From Actinomycetota bacterium (GTDB lineage: Bacteria; Actinomycetota; Actinomycetes; Actinomycetales; Dermatophilaceae), in assembly GCA_020160805.1 (NCBI GenBank), contig JAIUPO010000033.1, positions 1 to 34,057 of the forward strand: DNA of 34,057 nt. The letters run 5' to 3'. This document shows positions 19,771-28,093 of the stretch, piece after piece. The position numbers and the translations under genes are program-made. Every line of letters begins with the position of its first letter. Position 1 is the stretch's first letter. The notes beneath the pieces were generated by a model, which did no database searches, was not told where the DNA came from, and saw only the letters and a program-made list of their open reading frames with translations.

Positions 19771-20390
19771 CGAGGAAACTCAGCGGCAGGGCGATCCCCT
19801 CGCCGCGCTGCCCATCGATCTTGATCTGCTCCACGATGCGGTCCACCAGCGCCCGAATGCTGCCGCGCTGCGAGTCGTGCGCCCCGCTCGCGCGCACGAG
19901 TTCGTCGAACACCGCGTCGATGCGGTCATGGGTCTCGTCCTCCGACGAGCGGCTGAGCCCCTGCTTGAGCAGGACGATCGTGGCGAAGCCACCGGAGTAC
20001 TGACTGCGGTCGGCGAACATCGCCTGCGCCCCGGCGGAGTCGAGTCCGCCGGGAACGACATACGGATTCGCGGCGCGCTCCACCCCGGGGATCGCCAGGA
20101 GCTCAGTCACCGCCGTGCGGGCGGCAGCCGCGACGCGCGGCGGCCGGGTCGATTCCGGCCACCGGCAGCGTGTAACTCCCGCCGAGGCCCTGCTCCCGAG
20201 TGGTTCCCCGCAGGAGGTCGCGGCCGGTCAGATTTTCCCCGGGTGCCTCGATGTCACTGGTGTGCAGCCGCGGAAACAAGCCCTCCCCGACCACGCCGGT
20301 GGCGGCGAGGAAGGCCACGACCACCGCGACGAACCACACCCCGACGACGACGCGGGCGTGGCGACCGACCCAGCTGCCCCAGCCTCGCAC
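19690..20390 (-). pseudogene. Fragment of an MMPL/RND-family transporter, truncated and frameshifted
   Basis: From GTG 20390 on the - strand, the first about 75 residues are an MMPL N-terminus: a transmembrane helix in VVVGVWFVAVVVAFLAATG, then SDIEAPGENLTGRDLLRG. The frame breaks between about 20150 and 20119, consistent with one extra base or two missing. The protein continues in another frame with VTELLAIPGVERAANPYVVPG, a periplasmic domain ending DGQRGEGIALPLSF, and a second helix pair (VMIVVFGGFVAAGIPVVGAIAAIAGAL). It stops being MMPL-like at about 19690, where it meets the truncated phosphotransferase. The remaining 450 or more residues of a normal MMPL protein are gone. Confidence 0.83.
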
Positions 20391-20396
20391 GGACCG

Positions 20397-20402
20397 AGCC
20401 TA
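20397..20402 (-). promoter_or_regulatory. -10 element of a probable leaderless promoter for the MMPL pseudogene
   Basis: On the - strand TAGGCT lies six bases before the GTG start at 20390, with no ribosome site between them. It faces away from the + strand TAGGGT box nine bases further on, so the two genes diverge from a 33-bp spacer. The promoter may be intact although its gene is broken. Confidence 0.42.
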
Positions 20403-20410
20403 GGGCGTCA

Positions 20411-20416
20411 TAGGGT
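20411..20416 (+). promoter_or_regulatory. -10 element of a probable leaderless promoter for the DUF480-methyltransferase gene
   Basis: TAGGGT is followed by seven bases and then the ATG at 20424. No Shine-Dalgarno sequence is present. This spacing puts transcription start at or next to the start codon. Confidence 0.45.
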
Positions 20417-20423
20417 CGAGCAC

Positions 20424-21644
20424 ATGGACGGTGACTCTGTGGGTCTGCCCGTGCTCGACGCGCCCGAGCAGCGCATCCTCGGGGCGCTGTTGGAGAAGCA
20501 GGTGACCGTCCCGGCGAGCTATCCCCTCTCCCTCAACGCCCTCCAGGCGGCGTGCAACCAGGCCACCAGCCGCGACCCGGTCACGGACTACTCCACCAAC
20601 GACATTGAGTCCGTATGCCGCGCGCTCAAGGACCGCTCGCTGGTGCGGTTCGTCTGGGCGGGCACGGGCGCGCGGGTGGTCAAGTTCCATCAGCGCCTTG
20701 AGGAAGCGCTCGACCTAGCCCCGGACGAGCGCGCCCTCGTCACGCTGCTGCTGCTGCGCGGGGCCCAAGCTCCGGGGGAACTGAAGACTCGGGCCGAGCG
20801 ACTGCACTCCTTCGCCGATCGCGGCGAGGTCGAGGCGGTGCTGACCCGGTTGGCCGACCGGCCGGCTCCCGTGGTGCGCCAGCTCCCACGCCGGCCCGGC
20901 CAGCATGACTCGCGGTGGATCCATCTGCTCGGCCCGGTCGTGGCGCACGCGGACGACGTGTCCGCGGCCGCCGCCTCGACTGTCGATCGCGATGTGGTGC
21001 TCTTGGATGGGGCCGAGGCGCGGGACCGGCGGGTTCGTGCGGCATACGACTCGTGCGCGCCGAACTATGCCGAGGCGCTTTCGGATGAGTTGTCCCACAA
21101 GGCATTTGACCGCTGGCTGCTGGATCGGATCGTCGCCGACACGATCGGCCCGATCGCGGATATCGGCTGTGGCCCCGGTCAAACGACCGCGTACCTTGCG
21201 GCGGCCGGTGCCGACGTGATGGGAGTCGACTTCGCCGCAGCGATGATCGAGCAAGCGCGTGCCACCCATCCATGCCTGGCCTTCCAGCAGGCTGACTTCA
21301 CCCGGCTCCTCCGCCCGCCACACGCGAGCGCGTGGGGAGCGATCACGGCCTGGTATGCATTCGTCCACCTCGCGACCTCGGAACTCCCGGCCGTCCTCGG
21401 CTCGCTGGGCCGGATTCTGTCGCCGGACGGGCTGCTGGCGTTCGCGGTGCATATCGGCAACGCGGTCCACCACAGCGACGAATTGTTCGGTGCCCCAGTC
21501 GATCTCGACTTCGTGCTGCACGATCGCGACGACGTGCTCGCGGCCGTCGCGACGGCAGGGCTGAGCGTCGCGGAGTGGTATGTCCGCGGGCCACTGCCCA
21601 CCGAGGCTGCGACCGAACGCCTCTATGTCCTCGCCCGCCCCTGA
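20424..21644 (+). CDS. DUF480 (YceH-like) domain fused to a class I SAM methyltransferase
   Basis: A 406-residue fusion. Residues 1 to about 195 are a DUF480/YceH double winged-helix domain, with LDAPEQRILGALLEKQVTVP at the N-terminus and ACNQATSRDPVTDYS, which is diagnostic of this family. Residues about 205-406 are a methyltransferase: YDSCAPNYAEAL pre-motif, IADIGCGPGQTTAYLAAAGA as SAM motif I near 245, MGVDFAAAMIEQAR, and a LGRILSPDGLLAFAVHIG beta-strand block. YceH has no settled function. The substrate of the methyltransferase is unknown. The ATG 20424 start is the only one that fits before the conserved DUF480 opening. It ends 16 bases from the convergent nnaR-like gene. Confidence 0.85.
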   Translation: MDGDSVGLPVLDAPEQRILGALLEKQVTVPASYPLSLNALQAACNQATSRDPVTDYSTNDIESVCRALKDRSLVRFVWAGTGARVVKFHQRLEEALDLAPDERALVTLLLLRGAQAPGELKTRAERLHSFADRGEVEAVLTRLADRPAPVVRQLPRRPGQHDSRWIHLLGPVVAHADDVSAAAASTVDRDVVLLDGAEARDRRVRAAYDSCAPNYAEALSDELSHKAFDRWLLDRIVADTIGPIADIGCGPGQTTAYLAAAGADVMGVDFAAAMIEQARATHPCLAFQQADFTRLLRPPHASAWGAITAWYAFVHLATSELPAVLGSLGRILSPDGLLAFAVHIGNAVHHSDELFGAPVDLDFVLHDRDDVLAAVATAGLSVAEWYVRGPLPTEAATERLYVLARP

Positions 21645-21660
21645 GTCGGCCACGTGATCG

Positions 21661-22758
21661 TCAAAGGGCGAGGCGGTAACCGCGCTTAACCACGGTCTGA
21701 ATCAGCTCCAAACCGACAGACTCGCGCAAGCGGGCGATGGCGACTTCGGCGGCATGAGGGTCGGCGCTGCTGCCCGGTAGTGCACCAAGCAACTCTTCTC
21801 TGGAGACGACCCGGCCCGCCGACGCGACGAGCACGCGCAGGACGGCCAGGCTGCTGGGCGTCAAGGCGACGGGAACGCCGTCGATCAGGGCGGACGTCGC
21901 GAGAAGGCGCACGTGTCCCGCACGCGTTCGGACCGTCGGATCGTGCTCCTGCACATAGGCGAGCAGCGCTCGAATCATCGATCCCAGGCGGCCTCGCTCC
22001 GGGGCGAGAGGCCCCAATCCGGCCTCGACGAGTGGTCGTGCGGTCACCGGCCCCACGGCGAGCGCGATGGTGTCGCCGCGAACGCAATGCTCCACGATCG
22101 CCGGCAGCACGCCGGCCCCGTCGGCGGCGTGCAACCAGGCGGCAGCCCCCGGGGCCGAGGTGAACACGACGACATCAACCTCGCCATTGGCCACGGCCCG
22201 GGTGGACTCGGTGAGCAGGTGTCGGTCCCGAGGCGGACCCCAGCGATAGACGACCAGCGGTGTCACATCTGCCCCCGCGTGAGTGAGCGCGTCGTCAATG
22301 CCATCCGAGCCTGCACCATGGTGTTGCACGGCCACACGCAACCCGGAAACACCCTCGGCGAGTAGGAAGTCCGTCAACTCCGCCGCCGTCTCCGATTCGG
22401 CCACCCAATCCGTGTGCAGGGCCGCTTGCTGGACGGCGCCATGGGCTTTCGGGCCGCGTGCAACGATCCGCGCCTGAGCGAGGAGGTGATGCAGGGGCGC
22501 GCTCAAGCCAGCAGCATCAGCCGCCTCGAGCCAGCCGCGAAAGCCGATGCCGGTCGTCACGATCACGACATCCGGAGGGTCGGCGATGAGCCGCTGCGTG
22601 CTCTCGACGAGTTGGGCGTCGTCGAGATGCGGCACGATCGACAGAGCGGGCGCGTGGTGCACGTGCGCCCCACGTCGGGACAGAGCCGCCGTAATGTCCC
22701 CTGCGCGACGGTCCGCAGTGACCAACACGGCATACCCCTGCAGGACCTGATCCACCAT
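21661..22758 (-). CDS. nnaR: NnaR-like regulator: HemD-type domain plus OmpR-type winged helix
   Basis: A 365-residue protein. Residues 1 to about 255 have a uroporphyrinogen-III synthase (HemD) fold (VLVTADRRAGDITAALSRRGA; VVIVTTGIGFRGWLEAA; VVVFTSAPGAAAWL). Residues about 268-365 are a PhoB/OmpR-type winged helix (LTPSSLAVLRVLVASAGRVV, AEVAIARLRESVG, TVVKRGYRLAL). This architecture is that of NnaR, a regulator of nitrate/nitrite assimilation genes in Streptomyces and mycobacteria that cooperates with GlnR. Its place as last gene of the nitrate operon, 15 bases after cobA, supports that role and implies autoregulation. Whether its HemD domain still has enzyme activity cannot be told; a cyclic tetrapyrrole or precursor may be a ligand. 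Confidence 0.88.
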   Translation of the reverse strand: MVDQVLQGYAVLVTADRRAGDITAALSRRGAHVHHAPALSIVPHLDDAQLVESTQRLIADPPDVVIVTTGIGFRGWLEAADAAGLSAPLHHLLAQARIVARGPKAHGAVQQAALHTDWVAESETAAELTDFLLAEGVSGLRVAVQHHGAGSDGIDDALTHAGADVTPLVVYRWGPPRDRHLLTESTRAVANGEVDVVVFTSAPGAAAWLHAADGAGVLPAIVEHCVRGDTIALAVGPVTARPLVEAGLGPLAPERGRLGSMIRALLAYVQEHDPTVRTRAGHVRLLATSALIDGVPVALTPSSLAVLRVLVASAGRVVSREELLGALPGSSADPHAAEVAIARLRESVGLELIQTVVKRGYRLAL

Positions 22759-22773
22759 GCCCCAAACCTTTGA

Positions 22774-23559
22774 TCAGGACGCCTGCGCCACGAACGCGCG
22801 CAGTGCGTCGGCCGCGGCGACCCGGCCCAGAACGATGACGGCAGGCGGCTGGACGCCGAGTGCTTCGGCGAGCGCCGGCAGCGCCTCGAGAGTGCTGCGC
22901 GTGATGCGCTGCTGTGGCAGCGTCCCGCTCTCGATGATCGCGGCCGGCGTCGACGGATCGACGCCGGCGGTCAGGGCCGCTGCGACGTGGGCCTTCAGCT
23001 CGGCAACGGCCATGAGGAGCACCAACGTGCAGGTCCCGCCGGCCACGCTCGCCCAGGCGCTCTGCGCGACCGGCCGGTGACCGTGCGCGATCTGAACGGC
23101 GTCCGCGATCCCGCGATGGGTCACCGGAATGCCGGCCGCCGCGGGGGCGGCAAGCGCGCTACTCACCCCGGGGACCACCTCGACGGGTATGCCGTTGGCC
23201 TCGCACGCGGCGGCCTCCTCGCCTCCCCGGCCGAAAAGGAAACTGTCGCCACCTTTCAGGCGCACGACGCGTCGACCCATCCGCGCGTGCTCGATGAGCA
23301 GGCTGTTGATCTGCTCCTGAGTTCGGGTATGCCGACCGGGCTGCTTGCCGACGTCGATCACCTCGATCCCCATGGGTAGTTCCTCGATCAGGCCGACGGG
23401 TGCCAGTCGGTCCGCGACGACGACATCCGCGGACATGAGTGCGCGGTAGCCGCGCAGGGTAATCAGGTCGGCGGCGCCAGGGCCGCCGCCGACAAGAACG
23501 ACCGAGCCGATCCGCGGTTGATAAAGGCCACGGTTATGCGCGGGACGATAGGAGTTCAT
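22774..23559 (-). CDS. cobA: Uroporphyrinogen-III C-methyltransferase (SUMT)
   Basis: A 261-residue SAM-dependent methyltransferase that makes precorrin-2, the first step toward siroheme, the cofactor of NirB. It shows the family sequence VVLVGGGPGAADLITLRGYRAL at the N-terminus, DVVVADRLAP, the VRLKGGDSFLFGRGGEEAAACE loop near residues 98-119, and VPGVSSALAAPAAAGIPVTHRG. There is no CysG-type N-terminal dehydrogenase/ferrochelatase domain, so siroheme completion must be encoded elsewhere. Its start overlaps the nirD stop by four bases, linking cofactor supply to the enzyme's synthesis. Unlike full-length HemD-CobA fusions, it is a stand-alone enzyme followed by nnaR. Confidence 0.94.
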   Translation of the reverse strand: MNSYRPAHNRGLYQPRIGSVVLVGGGPGAADLITLRGYRALMSADVVVADRLAPVGLIEELPMGIEVIDVGKQPGRHTRTQEQINSLLIEHARMGRRVVRLKGGDSFLFGRGGEEAAACEANGIPVEVVPGVSSALAAPAAAGIPVTHRGIADAVQIAHGHRPVAQSAWASVAGGTCTLVLLMAVAELKAHVAAALTAGVDPSTPAAIIESGTLPQQRITRSTLEALPALAEALGVQPPAVIVLGRVAAADALRAFVAQAS

Positions 23560-23981
23560 CTCGATCGGCCTCCGGTGACCGTGTCGTTGGTGACGGACGC
23601 GACGATGCCGATGGATAACTCATGCCCGAGCACGCGAACCGGCCAGGTGCGCAACGCGACGGGGGTTTGGTCGCCGGCATCGAGACACTCGCCGGTCTCG
23701 AGATCGAAAACCTGCTTGTACATCGGGGAGGTAACGCATGGACGGCCGTTGCGGGTGCCGACAAGGCTGCGAGAGATGATCATGGCTCCGCAGAAGGGGT
23801 CGTGCTGTTGGACGGCGAAGAACGCGTCATCGTGGGTGCGAAAGATCGCGATCTGCACGCCCTGGACGAGCGCGGCGACACCGCGCTCATGGGGCACTTC
23901 GCGCACCTGGCAGATCGGTACCCACTCGGTGACGTGTTCGATCGGGCGGTCGAGCGGGGAGGTAGACGAGGTGGTGATCAT
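23556..23981 (-). CDS. nirD: Nitrite reductase small subunit NirD
   Basis: A 141-residue Rieske-fold protein. WVPICQVREVPHERGVAALVQG, IFRTHDDAFFAVQQHDPFCGA and VTSPMYKQVFDLETGECLD match the NirD small subunit of NADH-dependent assimilatory nitrite reductase. The Cys/His ligands of a true Rieske 2Fe-2S cluster are absent, as is usual for NirD. It overlaps nirB upstream and cobA downstream by four bases each, so the three are translationally coupled. Confidence 0.94.
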   Translation of the reverse strand: MITTSSTSPLDRPIEHVTEWVPICQVREVPHERGVAALVQGVQIAIFRTHDDAFFAVQQHDPFCGAMIISRSLVGTRNGRPCVTSPMYKQVFDLETGECLDAGDQTPVALRTWPVRVLGHELSIGIVASVTNDTVTGGRSR

Positions 23982-26566
23982 GGACGCACTCCCAAGGTGG
24001 TTCCGGCGATGAGGACCGCACTAGTGCGCTCGTCGGGACGGGCAGGGCGGGCCTGACCGCGCTCGGCGACATAGGCGAGTGACTCGTCGTGCGCCTGCGG
24101 CGCGTTAACGAAGGAGGTGAAGCGGGCCAATGTCTGTGGATCGTCGAGCGCCGCGGCCCATTCGTCCTGATAGGAATCCACATGTCGGGCCATGGCGGCG
24201 TCGAGATCGGCGCCGATACCCAGGCTGTCGTCAAGCACGACGGACCGCAGCGCCTCGAGGCCGCCGTCGTACTCTTCGATCCAGGCAGCGGTGCGCTGGA
24301 GGCGGTCGGCCGTACGCACATAGAACATCAGGAAGCGGTCGATCGTTCGGATCAGGTCCGGTGTCTCGAGGTCCTCGGCGAACAATTGCGCATGGCGAGG
24401 GGTGAAGCCGCCATTGCCGCCGACATACAGATTCCAGCCCTGCTCGGTCGCGATGATGCCGACGTCCTTGCCCCGCGCTTCCGCGCATTCTCGGGCGCAA
24501 CCGGACACCCCGAGTTTGAGCTTATGCGGCGATCGCAACCCGCGATACCGCAGTTCGAGCCCGATGGCGAGGGCGACCGAGTCTTGCACGCCGAAGCGAC
24601 ACCAGGTCGAGCCGACACACGACTTCACGGTCCGTAGCGACTTGCCGTAGGCATGGCCGGACTCGAAGCCTGCATCGATGAGCAGCCGCCAGATCTCGGG
24701 CAACTGATCGATGCGGGCGCCGAACAAGTCGATGCGCTGACCGCCGGTGATCTTGGTGTAGAGCCCGAAACGCTGGGCGACCTCGCCGATGGCGATCAGC
24801 CCCTCCGGCGTGATTTCACCGCCGGGGATCCGGGGGACGACGGAGTAGGAGCCGTCCTTTTGCAGATTGGCCATCGCAAAGTCGTTGGTGTCCTGCAAGG
24901 TGCCGCGGTCGGCCCCGAGAATGTGTTCGTTGTAGAGACTGGCAAGGATGGAGGCGATGACGGGTCGGCAGATGGCGCAGCCGCGGCCGCCCGTGCCGTG
25001 GCGCTCAATGATCTGAGTAAAAGTGCGCAGTTCGGTGACCCGTACGGCGTCGAAGAGTTCGGAGCGGGACAGGGCGAAGTGCTCGCACAAGGCGGTGCTG
25101 AGCTCGATGCCCGCCTTCGCCAATTCCTTGCTCACCAACGACTTCACTAATGGCAGGCACGATCCGCAACTCGTCCCTGCTTTGGTGCACGCCTTGACCG
25201 CGGCGACGTCCGTGCAGTGCCGCTCGGAGACCGCCGCCCGCACAGTGCCGGCACAGACGTTGTTGCACGAGCACACGGGTGCCTCATCGGGCAGGTCGAG
25301 GTCGGCCACGCTGCCCGAACTGGCCGGCGCCAGGTAGCCGACCGGATCGGACGGCAGGGGGCGCCCGAGCATGGGCCGCAAGCCGGCATAGGCGCTCGCA
25401 TCGCCGACGAAGATGCCGCCAAGCAGGGTTCGCGCATCATCGGACAGCACGAGCTTCTTATAGACCCCAGCGACGGGATCAGAAACCACCACCTCGAGGC
25501 AATTCGGATCGGTGCTCATGGCATCCCCGAAGCTCGCAACATCCACGCCGAGAAGCTTCAATTTGGTGGCGGTGTCCGCGCCGGGGAAGGTGGAGTCCCC
25601 GCCGAGCAGGTTGTCCGCGACCACTTCGGCCATCGCGTAGCCGGGAGCCACGATGCCCCAGCACCGTCCGTCGATGCAGGCGACTTCGCCGATGGCCCAC
25701 ACGGCGGGATCGTTTGTGCGGCAACGCGAGTCGACCAGCACGCCACCACGCTCACCAACCCCAAGATCCGCCGAGCGTGCCAAATCGTCGCGCGGGCGCA
25801 CCCCGGTGGCGAAGACGACGACGTCGGCGCGGACCTGCTCCCCGTCAGCGAACTGCATTCCTGCGACGCGGCCGCGCTCGCCGAGAACCTTCGCGGTGGC
25901 GGTCGAGGTGCGCACGCTGACGCCGAGTCCGGTGATAAGTCGGTGCAGAGCCGCCCCGCCCCCCGTGTCGACCTGCAGGGGCATCAATCGGTCCGCGAAC
26001 TCGACGACGGTCGTCTCCACCGCGAGAGCATTGAGGGCTCCCGCCGCCTCCAAGCCGAGCAGGCCACCACCGACCACAACTCCCCGCGGAGCTCGGCGGG
26101 GATTCCGGGTCCGGAGATCCTCGACGAACTGACGCAATTCGGCGACATCGTCGATGGTGCGATAGACGAAGGCGCCGTGCAGGTCATTGCCGGGGACGGG
26201 TGGCTTCGCGGCATACGACCCCGTCGCCAGCACCATGGCGTCGTAGGGGTAGTCATGACCATCGCTACCCCTAACCAACCGCGCGTCCCGGTCGACGTGT
26301 CTGGCGGCGACGCCTCGGCGCAGGCTCACGACGTGGTCTTCCCACACGCTTTGATCGCCCAGCGCGAGATCCTCGGGGGAGCGTCCGCTGAAATAGGTCG
26401 TCAATGCCACGCGGTCGTAGGGCGCGCGGGGCTCTTCGGCTAGCACGGTGATCTGCCAGACTCCGACGCTATCGCGATCGCGCATGGCGTCGACCAGTCG
26501 TCTGGCGACCATGCCGCCGCCGACAATGAGCAGCTTCTTGGGCGCCATGGGCGCTGAGGTGGTCAT
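23978..26566 (-). CDS. nirB: NADH-dependent assimilatory nitrite reductase, large subunit
   Basis: An 862-residue siroheme/FAD enzyme reducing nitrite to ammonium. The FAD/NAD(P)H domain starts LLIVGGGMVARRLV. BFD-like 2Fe-2S ligands occur in PVCSCNNVCAGTV (near residue 430) with CGSCLPLV, and a second Cys pair lies in GCAICRPVIAS near 535. The siroheme/4Fe-4S ligands lie in CVGSTWCRFGV and LGVSGCARECAEARG near residues 650-700. A ferredoxin-like domain precedes them. Length is normal. The ribosome site is AAAGGGG at 26574-26580. It is the first gene of a sub-operon nirB-nirD-cobA-nnaR with its own promoter and a GlnR-like box in the preceding spacer. Confidence 0.96.
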   Translation of the reverse strand: MTTSAPMAPKKLLIVGGGMVARRLVDAMRDRDSVGVWQITVLAEEPRAPYDRVALTTYFSGRSPEDLALGDQSVWEDHVVSLRRGVAARHVDRDARLVRGSDGHDYPYDAMVLATGSYAAKPPVPGNDLHGAFVYRTIDDVAELRQFVEDLRTRNPRRAPRGVVVGGGLLGLEAAGALNALAVETTVVEFADRLMPLQVDTGGGAALHRLITGLGVSVRTSTATAKVLGERGRVAGMQFADGEQVRADVVVFATGVRPRDDLARSADLGVGERGGVLVDSRCRTNDPAVWAIGEVACIDGRCWGIVAPGYAMAEVVADNLLGGDSTFPGADTATKLKLLGVDVASFGDAMSTDPNCLEVVVSDPVAGVYKKLVLSDDARTLLGGIFVGDASAYAGLRPMLGRPLPSDPVGYLAPASSGSVADLDLPDEAPVCSCNNVCAGTVRAAVSERHCTDVAAVKACTKAGTSCGSCLPLVKSLVSKELAKAGIELSTALCEHFALSRSELFDAVRVTELRTFTQIIERHGTGGRGCAICRPVIASILASLYNEHILGADRGTLQDTNDFAMANLQKDGSYSVVPRIPGGEITPEGLIAIGEVAQRFGLYTKITGGQRIDLFGARIDQLPEIWRLLIDAGFESGHAYGKSLRTVKSCVGSTWCRFGVQDSVALAIGLELRYRGLRSPHKLKLGVSGCARECAEARGKDVGIIATEQGWNLYVGGNGGFTPRHAQLFAEDLETPDLIRTIDRFLMFYVRTADRLQRTAAWIEEYDGGLEALRSVVLDDSLGIGADLDAAMARHVDSYQDEWAAALDDPQTLARFTSFVNAPQAHDESLAYVAERGQARPARPDERTSAVLIAGTTLGVRP

Positions 26567-26597
26567 GGATGGGCCCCTTTCGGGAACGGATGCGCTG

Positions 26598-26603
26598 ACA
26601 TTA
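26598..26603 (-). promoter_or_regulatory. Candidate nirB -10 box
   Basis: On the - strand TAATGT fits a TANNNT -10 element about 32 bases before the nirB ATG. The -35 region (GCACCC, 26621-26626) is poor, as expected for an activator-dependent promoter, and it falls inside the GlnR-like box described separately. Prediction from sequence only. Confidence 0.5.
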
Positions 26604-26613
26604 GGAAGGTGGT

Positions 26614-26651
26614 GTTTCCGGGGTGCCCCAACGAGGTTTCCGGGTGATTAC
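26614..26651 (-). promoter_or_regulatory. GlnR-like binding box upstream of nirB
   Basis: On the - strand the order is GTAAT, six bases, GAAAC (26636-26640), six bases, GGGGC, six bases, GAAAC (26614-26618). The two GAAAC sites are 22 bp apart. The actinobacterial GlnR consensus is gTnAC-n6-GaAAC repeated with the same spacing. The first half-site is nearly perfect; the third five-mer matches only at its ends. GlnR activates nitrate and nitrite reductase genes when nitrogen is scarce. The box overlaps the stop codon of the nasB-like gene and sits at the -35 of the candidate nirB promoter. Confidence 0.6.
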
Positions 26652-28093
26652 AGGGATTTCACGGTCGCTGCGTCCGCGTCGCCCCGGCTGAGGAGGCGCT
26701 CAAGCTCATCTCGGCAGCCACCGCATCCCGTGCCGGCTCGGGTCTGGTTGGCGATCTCGTCCACTGTGTGCGCACCGGTCGCGACCGCATCCAGGACCCG
26801 GGCCCGGGTGACGGAATTGCATCGGCACAGATCCTCGGGCTCCTCCCGTGCGGCACTGCCGAGGTCGTATGCCGATCGGTCGAGCAGCAAGGCGAGGGGG
26901 TCGAGGGGGAGTGGCGTGCGCTGGGTATAGGTCGTCAAGAGTTGCGCGGCGATGGGGCCGGCGCCGATGCACGTGGCTCCGACGAGCCGGCCCCGATGGA
27001 TCACGAGCTCGATATGCCGGCCCGCGCCCGAATCGGCAACGGTCAGGGCCCGGTGACCCGGCAGGTCGGGTCGCCGGGTCCCGCAGATACCCATGGTCAC
27101 GACATCCAGGCCGGGAGCCTTGAGCCGGACCACATCGTCGGTCCCGACGCTGTCTGCGGGAACTGTGGTGCCGGTCAGGTGGGCCACGAGGGCTCGCGCC
27201 TGACTCCAGCCCTGCGCCAGCAGACCGAGCGATCCGCTGGGGGGTTGTGCGCAGTCACCAATCGCGAAGATGCGTGGATCGTTGACGGAGGCCAGGCCCG
27301 CCGTGACGACCACACCGCGGTCGATGACCAGGCCCGCTCGCCGCGCCAAGGCCACCGAAGGGATGGCGCCAGCGGCGATCACGAGCAGATCGCAGGGCAG
27401 GCGCTCGCCGTCCGAAAGCACGACCTGCCGAATGCCATCTTCGTCGGCCACGATTCCCGAAGCCGTGGCGCCCTGCCGAAGCCCGATCCGGAGCCCGAGC
27501 ACCGCGTCCGCCAAGACGCCCGCAGACGCCTCATCTAGCTGGCGCTCCATCATCGTGGGCGCCGGATGCACCAAAGTCACGGGCACGCCCCGCCGGGCTA
27601 GGCCGGCCGCGATCTCCAGTCCGAGGACGCCAGCGCCCAAGACGACAGCAGACCGCGAGTTCATCGAGGCGGCCGCCAGACCCCGCGCGTCATCGATCGT
27701 GCGCAGCGTGCGGACTCCGCGCGGGGGCTCCCCGGCCGTCCCGAGCCCCTTCAGGTCAGGCACCCGGGCCGCGGCGCCGGTCGCCAGGACAAGTTGGTCA
27801 TAGCGGGTACGACGACCGTCTGCCGTGACGACGACCCGATCCTCACGATCGATCTCGCAGACGGTCGACCCCAGGGATGTCTCGAGTCGTGCGTGCGCCA
27901 GCTGCGGCATCATGATGCTGCCGAGATCCCTTGTGCCAGAAACGACGTCGCTCAACAACACCCGGTTGTAGGCCTGGCTGGACTCAGCTCCGAACTGCGT
28001 CACGCGGTAGCGCCCAGCGACATCGGCGGCCAGCAGGTCGGCGGTGAAGCGCGCACCGACCATGCCATTTCCGACCACGACGAGACGGGTCAT
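26648..28093 (-). CDS. nasB: NasB-like FAD/NAD(P)H oxidoreductase with BFD domain (nitrate reductase electron-transfer subunit)
   Basis: A 481-residue flavoprotein with two Rossmann folds: LVVVGNGMVGARFTADLLAAD at the N-terminus, and VVLGAGVLGLEIAAGLARRG with DCAQPP as FAD-side features. A C-terminal BFD-type 2Fe-2S domain follows (EDLCRCNSVTRARVL then TRAGTGCGGCRDELERLL, about residues 415-470). It resembles the N-terminal half of NirB. The four Cys residues of the BFD domain are all present. Next to narB it probably supplies electrons from NAD(P)H to the nitrate reductase, as NasB does in Bacillus. It overlaps narB by four bases (ATGA). Its reduced-pyridine specificity cannot be read from sequence. 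Confidence 0.85.
   Translation of the reverse strand: MTRLVVVGNGMVGARFTADLLAADVAGRYRVTQFGAESSQAYNRVLLSDVVSGTRDLGSIMMPQLAHARLETSLGSTVCEIDREDRVVVTADGRRTRYDQLVLATGAAARVPDLKGLGTAGEPPRGVRTLRTIDDARGLAAASMNSRSAVVLGAGVLGLEIAAGLARRGVPVTLVHPAPTMMERQLDEASAGVLADAVLGLRIGLRQGATASGIVADEDGIRQVVLSDGERLPCDLLVIAAGAIPSVALARRAGLVIDRGVVVTAGLASVNDPRIFAIGDCAQPPSGSLGLLAQGWSQARALVAHLTGTTVPADSVGTDDVVRLKAPGLDVVTMGICGTRRPDLPGHRALTVADSGAGRHIELVIHRGRLVGATCIGAGPIAAQLLTTYTQRTPLPLDPLALLLDRSAYDLGSAAREEPEDLCRCNSVTRARVLDAVATGAHTVDEIANQTRAGTGCGGCRDELERLLSRGDADAATVKSL

Noticed and set aside
25217-26443. Long + strand open frame of about 408 codons
   Set aside because: It is fully antisense to nirB, which has clear siroheme-enzyme motifs. 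The frame reads as low-complexity Arg/Gly/Ala/His typical of a GC-rich shadow frame.
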